A stretch of DNA of 64,000 bases from Sphingobium sp. JS3065 (lineage in GTDB: Bacteria; Pseudomonadota; Alphaproteobacteria; Sphingomonadales; Sphingomonadaceae): positions 558,001 to 622,000 of the forward strand of contig NZ_CP102664.1 of assembly GCF_026427355.1 (NCBI RefSeq), in the 5' to 3' direction. Position 1 is the stretch's first letter, and every line of letters begins with the position of its first letter. Position numbers and translations under genes: made by a program. Positions 56,135 to 64,000 of this stretch are shown piece by piece. The notes under the pieces are model-generated. The model was not told where the DNA came from. It saw only the letters and a program-made list of their open reading frames with translations, and ran no database searches.

Positions 56135-57448
56135 ATGGTCCCCCGTTACGCCCGCCCGCAAATGACCGCCCTCTGGGAACCGGAGGCCCGCTTCAAAATC
56201 TGGTTCGAGATTGAGGCGCATGCGACCGAAAAGCTGGGCGAACTGGGCGTTGTGCCGCCATCCGCCGCCAAGGCGCTGTGGGACTGGTGGGCGACCAACC
56301 CCGCCATCGACGTGCCCGCCATCGACGCGATCGAGGCCGTCACCAAGCATGACGTCATCGCCTTCCTGACCTGGGTGGCCGAACAGGTGGGCGACGAAGC
56401 GCGCTTCATGCATCAGGGCATGACGTCCAGCGACGTGCTGGACACCTGCCTCGCCGTGCAATTGAGCCGCGCCGCCGACATCCTGATCGACGATCTCGAC
56501 AAGCTGCTGGAGGTCATCAAGCGCCGGGCCTATGAGCATAAGTTGACCCCGACCATCGGCCGCAGCCATGGCATCCATGCCGAACCGGTGACCTTCGGCC
56601 TGAAAATGGCGGAGGCCTATGCGGAGTTCAGCCGCTGCCGCGCCCGCCTGGTCGCCGCGCGGGAGGAAGTCGCGACCTGCGCCATTTCCGGCGCGGTCGG
56701 CACCTTCGCCAATATCGACCCGCGGGTGGAGGAGCATGTCGCGGAGAAGCTGGGCCTCGCCATCGAACCGGTGTCGACGCAGGTCATTCCGCGCGACCGG
56801 CACGCGATGTTCTTCGCGACGCTGGGCGTGATCGCATCGTCCATCGAGCGGCTGGCCGTCGAGGTCCGCCACCTCCAGCGCACCGAAGTCCTGGAAGCCG
56901 AGGAATATTTCTCGCCCGGCCAGAAGGGCAGCTCCGCCATGCCGCACAAGCGCAATCCGGTGCTGACGGAGAATCTGACCGGCCTGGCCCGCATGGTGCG
57001 CAGCTATGCCCTGCCGGCGATGGAGAATGTCGCGCTCTGGCATGAACGCGACATCAGCCACTCTTCGGTCGAACGTTATATCGGCCCCGATGCGACCATC
57101 ACGCTCGACTTCGCGCTGGGCCGCCTGACCGGCGTGATCGACAAGCTGCTCGTCTATCCTGAGCGGATGATGAAGAATCTCGACAAGATGGGCGGCCTCG
57201 TCCACTCGCAGCGGGTGCTGCTGGCGCTGACGCAGGCGGGCGTGTCGCGGGAGGACAGCTATCGCTATGTCCAGCGCAATGCGATGAAGGTCTGGGAATC
57301 GGACGGCCAGCTTTCGCTGATGGAATTGCTGAAGGCCGATCCGGATGTCGCGGCGGCGCTGACCGCCGAACAGATCGAGGAGAAGTTCAACCTCGATTAT
57401 CATTTCCGTCAGGTGGACACCATCTTCCGCCGGGTGTTCGGCGAATAG
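56135..57448 (+). CDS. purB: Adenylosuccinate lyase
   Basis: A 437-residue fumarase-superfamily enzyme acting twice in purine synthesis (SAICAR to AICAR; adenylosuccinate to AMP). Signatures are MVPRYARPQMTALWEPEARF, TKHDVIAFL, MHQGMTSSDVLDTCLAVQL, TIGRSHGIHAEPVTFG (catalytic His) and the signature loop GQKGSSAMPHKRNPV with the catalytic Ser. It is followed by a terminator. Confidence 0.98.
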   Translation: MVPRYARPQMTALWEPEARFKIWFEIEAHATEKLGELGVVPPSAAKALWDWWATNPAIDVPAIDAIEAVTKHDVIAFLTWVAEQVGDEARFMHQGMTSSDVLDTCLAVQLSRAADILIDDLDKLLEVIKRRAYEHKLTPTIGRSHGIHAEPVTFGLKMAEAYAEFSRCRARLVAAREEVATCAISGAVGTFANIDPRVEEHVAEKLGLAIEPVSTQVIPRDRHAMFFATLGVIASSIERLAVEVRHLQRTEVLEAEEYFSPGQKGSSAMPHKRNPVLTENLTGLARMVRSYALPAMENVALWHERDISHSSVERYIGPDATITLDFALGRLTGVIDKLLVYPERMMKNLDKMGGLVHSQRVLLALTQAGVSREDSYRYVQRNAMKVWESDGQLSLMELLKADPDVAAALTAEQIEEKFNLDYHFRQVDTIFRRVFGE

Positions 57449-57475
57449 CGCCTATCCGATAACGAAGACATGATG

Positions 57476-57500
57476 AAGGGCGCGGAAACGCGCCCTTTTT
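57476..57500 (+). terminator. Rho-independent terminator after purB
   Basis: AAGGGCGCG (57476-57484), tetraloop GAAA, CGCGCCCTT, followed by TTT. It is a 9-bp stem with a stable GNRA loop, 28 bases after the purB stop. Confidence 0.92.
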
Positions 57501-57676
57501 CGTGGACGATGGTTCAGGGCGATTTCAAGTACGATGGCTATCGGGCCAACGCGCCCAGATTATCAAGGAAATCGGAAAAGCGCGCAGCGGGAGCGTTTGG
57601 CCGGAGGAACACAGGCTCAGGATGCTATCGGAAGGCAAGATACCGCAACAAATGCCTGAAAAATAAGCGAAATAAT

Positions 57677-57753
57677 TGGTCGGGGAGAGAGGATTCGAAC
57701 CTCCGGCCCCTGCCTCCCGAAGACAGTGCTCTACCAGGCTGAGCTACTCCCCG
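57677..57753 (-). tRNA. tRNA-Pro(CGG)
   Basis: On the minus strand the 77-base sequence starts CGGGGAGTAGCTCAGCC and ends CTCCCCGACCA, with the CCA encoded. The acceptor stem is CGGGGAG/CTCCCCG. The D arm is AGCTCAGCCTGGTAGAGC, the anticodon stem CTGTC/GGCAG with loop TTCGGGA gives anticodon CGG (Pro, codon CCG), and the T arm is CCGGAGGTTCGAATCCTC with the conserved TTCGAAT. The frame on the other strand that gives GREDSNLRP-like peptide is a tRNA shadow. Confidence 0.96.
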
Positions 57754-57857
57754 ACCGATAGCGGGTCCGTTTCGAGGCGGTCCCGCTGGGCAGGCCGCAG
57801 CCTATAGAGGTGGCTTTTCCGGCTGGCAAGCGGTGGAGCGGGATTTTTTTGGGCGGC

Positions 57858-58163
57858 TCATAAAAGCCCGGCCTCGCGGAAGCTGAAACGGCCCTGGCCG
57901 CTGCGAATCACATGGTCCGCCAGGCAGATTTCCATCGGGCGAAGGTGTTTCGAAAGCGTGCGGGTCAGGCGGATATCCGTCCAATAAGGGAGGGGGCCGC
58001 CGGCCCGCCGCTGTTCGATCGCCAGCCAATGGCTGTCCCATCGCAGCAACGCATCCATGGTGCGGCGCCAGTCATGATCGGCATGCAGCCGATGGAGGGG
58101 GCGCCATTCCTCGTCCAGGACGAGCAGTTGCAGGGAAGCAGGGTCGCGCATCCCGCCGACCAT
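57858..58163 (-). CDS. RadC/JAB-like protein with degenerate metal site
   Basis: A 101-residue protein (97 if it starts at 58151). The C-terminal half fits the JAB domain of RadC: TDIRLTRTLSKHLRPMEICLADHVIRS and the ending GRFSFREAGLL correspond to the family's DIALTRRL...LDHLIVG...SFREAGLL pattern. The N-terminal LQLLVLDEEWRPL matches the first strand. The metal motif HXHPSG, which should stand where AIEQRRAGGPLP is, is lost, so it is probably not an active metalloprotease-like protein. The function is unknown. Next to thyA, divergently oriented. Confidence 0.6.
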   Translation of the reverse strand: MVGGMRDPASLQLLVLDEEWRPLHRLHADHDWRRTMDALLRWDSHWLAIEQRRAGGPLPYWTDIRLTRTLSKHLRPMEICLADHVIRSGQGRFSFREAGLL

Positions 58164-58274
58164 GCTCTTGCGACGCGCTCACGATAGAGGAAGCATGATC
58201 CCTTTTCGAGAGGATTGGACGCAACTTGATCCGTTTCGCAGCATTTGGCGCGCGCGGGCGGCTGGGCTACAGCA

Positions 58275-59252
58275 ATGCTGTTCCAGAATCACGAAAGTCC
58301 TGCCTTGACCAGCCTGCCTCCCTCGTCCGATCCCCATTATGAGCAGCAATATCTGGATCTGATGCGGCACATCTGGCGGCATGGCGATGAGAGGATCGAC
58401 CGGACCGGCGTGGGGACTCGGTCGATATTGGGCGCGACCATGCGATTTTCGCTGGCCGACGATTCCGTGCCACTGCTGACCACCAAGCGCGTCTATTGGA
58501 AAGTCGCGGCGCGGGAGATGCTGTGGTTCCTGACCGGCGACACCAATATCCGGGAACTGGTGCGGCAGGGGGTGCATATCTGGACCGACTGGCCGCTGGA
58601 TGCCTACAGGCGCGCGACGGGCGAACAGATCGATCGCGATGCCTTCGAGGCGCGGATCGTCGAGGATGAGGCGTTCGCGGCCCGCTGGGGCGATCTGGGG
58701 CCGGTCTATGGCGCGCAGTGGGTGAACTGGCCGCGCTATGAGGAGGTGGAGGACGGCCTCTACCGGCGGGCGGCGCAGGGACACAACCAGATTGCCGATC
58801 TGGTCGAGGGAATTCGGACCAATCCGGGGTCGCGGCGGCTGTTGTTCACGGGCTGGAATGTGGCGGAGGTATCGCGCATGGCGCTGCCGCCCTGCCATAT
58901 GACCTATCAGTTCCAGGTGGCGAATGGACGGCTTAACGGGCTGCTGTTCCAGCGCAGTTGCGACCTGGGACTGGGCTTTGCCTTCAATATCTTCGGCCTG
59001 TCGATGATCACGCGGATGCTGGCGCAGCAATGCGATCTGGAGCCGGGCGAGGTCATCTGGCAGGGTGGGGACGTGCATCTTTACCTCAACCATGCCGAGC
59101 TGGTGGAGGAGCAGATCAGCCGAATTCCGTCCGGTGAACCCAAATTGCGGATCAATCGGCGGCCTTCATCCATTTTCGATTATCGGATCGAAGATTTCGA
59201 GGTGGTCGATTACGCACCGCAAAGACACATCGCCGCCCCGGTCGCCGTCTAG
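58275..59252 (+). CDS. thyA: Thymidylate synthase
   Basis: A 325-residue enzyme methylating dUMP to dTMP with methylene-tetrahydrofolate. RTGVGTRSILGATMRF, LTTKRVYWKVAAREMLWFL, the nucleophile Cys207 in PPCHMTYQF, RSCDLGLGFAFNIFGLSM and HLYLNHAELVEEQ are family motifs. It has an insert around residues 85-150 (DAYRRATGEQIDRDAF and so on), as in many long bacterial ThyA. The ATG at 58275 is preferred to the TTG at 58245 because MLFQNHES fits family starts. No folA neighbour is present. Confidence 0.97.
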   Translation: MLFQNHESPALTSLPPSSDPHYEQQYLDLMRHIWRHGDERIDRTGVGTRSILGATMRFSLADDSVPLLTTKRVYWKVAAREMLWFLTGDTNIRELVRQGVHIWTDWPLDAYRRATGEQIDRDAFEARIVEDEAFAARWGDLGPVYGAQWVNWPRYEEVEDGLYRRAAQGHNQIADLVEGIRTNPGSRRLLFTGWNVAEVSRMALPPCHMTYQFQVANGRLNGLLFQRSCDLGLGFAFNIFGLSMITRMLAQQCDLEPGEVIWQGGDVHLYLNHAELVEEQISRIPSGEPKLRINRRPSSIFDYRIEDFEVVDYAPQRHIAAPVAV

Positions 59253-59306
59253 CGGGCGGGGAACGGTCTGCGACGAAATGGGTCAGCAAGGCTTGCCTTC
59301 GCGGGT

Positions 59307-61678
<2,372 letters not shown>

Positions 61679-61687
61679 GGGGCTGTC

Positions 61688-62968
61688 ATGGCGCTTTTTA
61701 CGTTCAGATTGCCGGATATCGGTGAAGGCATCGCCGAAGCGGAGATCGTCGGCTGGCATGTGAAGGTCGGGGACCGGGTCGAGGAAGACCAGCCGATTGC
61801 CGACATGATGACCGACAAGGCGACGGTGGAGATGGAAAGCCCGGTTTCGGGTGTCGTGGTGCGGCTGGCGGGCGAGCCGGGGCAGCAGATCGCCATCGGC
61901 TCCATGCTGGTGGAGATCGAGACGGAAGGAAAAGGGCAGCAGCCTTCGGTTGAAGAGGTGGTTCCGGCCCCCGCCTCAATAGCTCCCCTCCCTTCCAGCG
62001 AGGGGCCGGGGGAGGGCCGCGAGCATAGCGAGCCTGCACCGGTCGAAGAAGAGCAGCCGATTGCGTTAACGCCCGCCCCCTCCCAGGAAGGGAAGGGAGA
62101 AAAGAAGGCGGAGGTTCTGGCTTCCCCCGCCGTTCGGGCGCGTGCCAAGGAGCTGGGAGTCGATCTCGCCCAGGTGAAACCAGGCGGCGATCATATCCGG
62201 CACGCCGATCTGGATGCTTTCCTGCTCTATGGGTCGGGGCAAGGCTATCGGCCTGCGGGGCGGTCTGCCAAGCGCGCCGATGAGGAGGTGAAGGTCATCG
62301 GCCTGCGCCGCCGCATCGCCGAGAATATGGCGGCCTCCAAACGCGCCATTCCGCATTTCTCTTATGTCGAGGAAATCGACGTCACCGCGCTGGAGGAAAT
62401 GCGCGAGCAATTGAACGCCAACCGGGGTGAACGGCCCAAGCTCACCATCTTGCCGCTGCTGATCGCGGCGATTTGCCGGGCCTTGCCTGAGTATCCGATG
62501 CTCAACGCCCGATATGACGATGAGGCGGGTGTGGTGACGCGCTATGGTTCCGTGCATATGGGCATTGCGACGCAGACCGATGCGGGGTTGATGGTGCCGG
62601 TGATCCGGGACGCTCAGGACCGCAATGTCTGGCAACTCGCGGCGGAGATCAGGCGGCTGGCCGATGCGGCGCGGACGGGCAAGGCGAAGTCGGAGGAACT
62701 GTCCGGCTCGACGCTGACGCTGACGTCGCTGGGGCCGCTGGGCGGGGTGGCGACCACGCCGGTCATCAACCGGCCGGAAGTCGCGATCATCGGACCCAAT
62801 CGCATCATCGAGCGGCCGGTGTTCCGGGGCAAGGAAGTGGTGCCCGCAAAGCTCATGAACCTGTCGATCAGTTGCGACCATCGCGTGGTCGACGGCTGGG
62901 ATGCGGCGAGCTTCGTCCAGGCGGTACGGAAGTTGCTGGAGACTCCGGTCCTCCTGTTTGCGGACTAG
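61688..62968 (+). CDS. bkdB: Branched-chain 2-oxoacid dehydrogenase E2, with repeat-derived linker
   Basis: A 426-residue dihydrolipoyl acyltransferase. The lipoyl domain has Lys44 in MTDKATVEM; the E3-binding domain is around residues 148-185 (SPAVRARAKELGVDLAQV). The catalytic domain has NRPEVAIIG and HRVVDGWDAA with His398 and Asp402. The linker of about residues 97-138 (LPSSEGPGEGREHSEPAP, then TPAPSQEGKGEKK) is encoded by an inserted family A repeat. No E3 gene follows; the shared lipoamide dehydrogenase must be encoded elsewhere. Confidence 0.95.
   Translation: MALFTFRLPDIGEGIAEAEIVGWHVKVGDRVEEDQPIADMMTDKATVEMESPVSGVVVRLAGEPGQQIAIGSMLVEIETEGKGQQPSVEEVVPAPASIAPLPSSEGPGEGREHSEPAPVEEEQPIALTPAPSQEGKGEKKAEVLASPAVRARAKELGVDLAQVKPGGDHIRHADLDAFLLYGSGQGYRPAGRSAKRADEEVKVIGLRRRIAENMAASKRAIPHFSYVEEIDVTALEEMREQLNANRGERPKLTILPLLIAAICRALPEYPMLNARYDDEAGVVTRYGSVHMGIATQTDAGLMVPVIRDAQDRNVWQLAAEIRRLADAARTGKAKSEELSGSTLTLTSLGPLGGVATTPVINRPEVAIIGPNRIIERPVFRGKEVVPAKLMNLSISCDHRVVDGWDAASFVQAVRKLLETPVLLFAD
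61983..62098. repeat. Palindromic repeat element (family A), copy 5, inside the E2 gene
   Basis: CTCCCCTCCCTTCCAGCG, AGGGGCCGGGGGAGGGC and CGCGAGCATAGCGAGC form the left arm; CCCGCCCCCTCCCAGG and AAGGGAAGGGAG form the right arm. Both arms are intact enough to recognise, and the whole stays open in the E2 frame. The family is the same as copies 1-4. Confidence 0.8.
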
Positions 62969-63066
62969 AGCGGTTTTCGATCTGATTGAATCAGATCGAC
63001 CGCTCTATTCCTTTGTTTTACCGCGATTTCTTAAACGTCAGATGATGCCATCTGACTGGAAATCGC
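62967..63066. repeat. Double-hairpin repeat starting in the bkdB stop codon
   Basis: The first hairpin is AGAGCGGTTTTCGATCTGAT (62967 on) paired with ATCAGATCGACCGCTCT, ending at 63006 and followed by ATTCCTTTGTTTT. The second, 63023-63066, is GCGATTTC...GTCAGATG, ATGC, CATCTGAC...GAAATCGC. The first stem begins on the AG of the TAG stop codon, so it may double as transcription terminator. This paired architecture looks like a mobile or REP-like unit. Confidence 0.8.
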
Positions 63067-63097
63067 TTGGTTTGATCCCGGTCGAACGGGGCAGGCT

Positions 63098-63577
63098 TTA
63101 ACGAACCGTTGCGCGGTAGCTCAGCCGGCCACTCTCGCCCGGCGTAATCTCGTCGGGCACGGTCCAGCGGACATGGGTGATGTCGGCGGAGATGGCGCGG
63201 CGAGTGCCGCCCAGCGCGGTTGGAAGCCAGAAATCGGCCAGGCGGCCCCAATGAGCGCCGCCATCGACCGAAACCTGCATCGCGGGATCGCTGAGGTCTA
63301 ACTGAGCGCCGCGCGGGACCGCGTTGGTGACGGCCAGGTTGCGGACGGGACGGTTGCCTTCGTTGCGCCAGTTGACCACCAATATCAGTTGATCGCCCGA
63401 TCCGGCGCGGTCGGCGCTTTGCAGGATGCGGCGGGCGCGGCCATTGATGTCGGTGCTCACCCGCTCGACGAACATCCGCGTGTCCAGTTTGATGCCCTGC
63501 CGCATATCCTGACGACTTTGGGCCATTTGCGGCGCGCCTATCCAGGCCAGAGCGATGAGCCATCCCACCGATTTCAT
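63098..63577 (-). CDS. Exported hypothetical protein, DUF11-like
   Basis: A 159-residue protein starting MKSVGWLIALAWIGAPQMAQS (signal peptide, cleavage near AQS). ACGGGGGATTGGC precedes the ATG at 63577. The segment ILVVNWRNEGNRPVRNLAVTNAVPRGAQL has the look of a DUF11/conserved-repeat beta domain (NxGxxPVxNVxVTDxVPxG), and the rest is predicted beta-rich. Probably a periplasmic or surface beta-sandwich protein of unknown role. Confidence 0.75.
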   Translation of the reverse strand: MKSVGWLIALAWIGAPQMAQSRQDMRQGIKLDTRMFVERVSTDINGRARRILQSADRAGSGDQLILVVNWRNEGNRPVRNLAVTNAVPRGAQLDLSDPAMQVSVDGGAHWGRLADFWLPTALGGTRRAISADITHVRWTVPDEITPGESGRLSYRATVR

Positions 63578-63734
63578 GCCAATCCCCCGTCTCATATGGG
63601 CCGAATGTGGCCGCAGGTGACGAAGATTTGGTTAATATCTTGTTTTCCTTGCTATCCGCCTGTTGCGCCGATGCAAATTGACGGACTGGAACCGCCGGTG
63701 CACAAAAGCAGGGCGGGGCAGGGATATTTCAGGC

Positions 63735-64000
63735 GTGACACCTCAGGAACAGCAGGAGATCAACAGGCGGCGGGACCGGCTGTTGGCGTCGATCGCGCTG
63801 ACGACGGGAGTCGGGCTGGTCCTGGCCATGCCCTTCGCCTTGCGCGAGGGTGGGGAGTTTTTTCTGCCGCTGACCGCCGCGCTGGTGATCGCGATCGCGC
63901 TGGTCCCCTTTCTGGAGTGGATGGAGCGGCGGCGCGTGCCTTCTTCGCTGGCGGCGCTGACCGCGGTGATCGCGTTTCTGCTGGTGGCGAACACCGCGCT
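63735..64000 (+). CDS. AI-2E family transporter, N-terminus (partial)
   Basis: An open frame from GTG at 63735 to the window end: VTPQEQQEINRRRDR, then a hydrophobic helix (LASIALTTGVGLVLAMPFAL), a second (FLPLTAALVIAIALVPFLEW) and the start of a third after MERRRVPSSLAALTAV. The pattern of two helices followed by a WMERRRVP-type basic loop is that of the AI-2E/PerM transporter family (PF01594). Only 88 codons are visible, so the family call rests on this start region. Confidence 0.7.
   Translation, partial: MTPQEQQEINRRRDRLLASIALTTGVGLVLAMPFALREGGEFFLPLTAALVIAIALVPFLEWMERRRVPSSLAALTAVIAFLLVANTA

Noticed and set aside
57470..57742. 90-codon frame with a GREDSNLRP-like ending
   Set aside because: The ending is the translation of a tRNA-Pro gene on the other strand, a common annotation artefact.
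61985..62100. Possible frameshift or sequencing error in the E2 linker
   Set aside because: The frame stays open across the element and both flanking domains are in the same frame, so it is a true in-frame insertion.

Overview
The window is a chromosomal segment of high GC content, most likely from a sphingomonad (Alphaproteobacteria, Sphingomonadaceae, of the Sphingobium/Sphingomonas/Novosphingobium type). This rests on the alphaproteobacterial order nusA-ylxR-infB-rbfA-truB-rpsO-pnp, on an exosortase A (XrtA) exopolysaccharide locus of the kind common in sphingomonads, on a Bpt-type leucyltransferase, and on several families of short palindromic repeats between and inside genes. No phage, plasmid, insertion sequence or CRISPR array was seen. 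The genus is an inference.

Region 1 (1-9910) is the transcription/translation block. It holds the end of nusA, a small tautomerase, ylxR, infB, rbfA, an exported alpha/beta hydrolase, thymidine kinase, truB, rpsO and pnp, with hairpin terminators after rpsO and pnp. Repeat elements lie before ylxR, between infB and rbfA, and in frame inside truB. Region 2 (9977-17589) carries a membrane HWE/HisKA_2 histidine kinase, bamD, recN, a short islet with two unrecognised genes and repeats, and ligA.

Region 3 (17633-42776) is the centrepiece: about 25 kb of almost back-to-back genes for an XrtA/PEP-CTERM-associated extracellular polysaccharide. An acyl carrier protein and a GNAT-like protein diverge from an acyl-CoA ligase and a PLP decarboxylase. 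Then come the export lipoprotein, chain-length protein, tyrosine autokinase, outer-membrane barrel, ExeA-like ATPase, polysaccharide deacetylase, FemAB protein, glycosyltransferase, exosortase A with an EpsI domain, amidotransferase, priming sugar transferase, GT2, a zinc-ribbon methyltransferase, a flippase, another glycosyltransferase, an FkbM methyltransferase and a large polytopic protein. Many junctions are ATGA or GTGA overlaps, which points to one long operon. No PEP-CTERM substrate, PrsK/PrsR regulator or recognisable Wzy polymerase was seen.

Region 4 (42786-64000) is mostly housekeeping: a YtcJ-like amidohydrolase and a hydroxyisobutyrate dehydrogenase-like enzyme, threonine ammonia-lyase, Bpt, a PAS-GGDEF-EAL protein, free methionine-R-sulfoxide reductase, ArfB, a pseudouridine synthase, an acyltransferase, a sugar porter, small exported or membrane proteins, purB, tRNA-Pro(CGG), a degenerate RadC/JAB-like protein, thyA, the branched-chain 2-oxoacid dehydrogenase genes (E1 alpha, E1 beta, E2), an exported hypothetical protein and the start of an AI-2E family transporter.

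The two observations most worth following are the ACP/GNAT/ligase/decarboxylase module beside the XrtA operon, whose chemistry is unknown, and the palindromic repeats that have entered reading frames (truB, and the E2 gene, where both arms of the element are present). All start sites were chosen by eye from ribosome binding sites and family N-termini.
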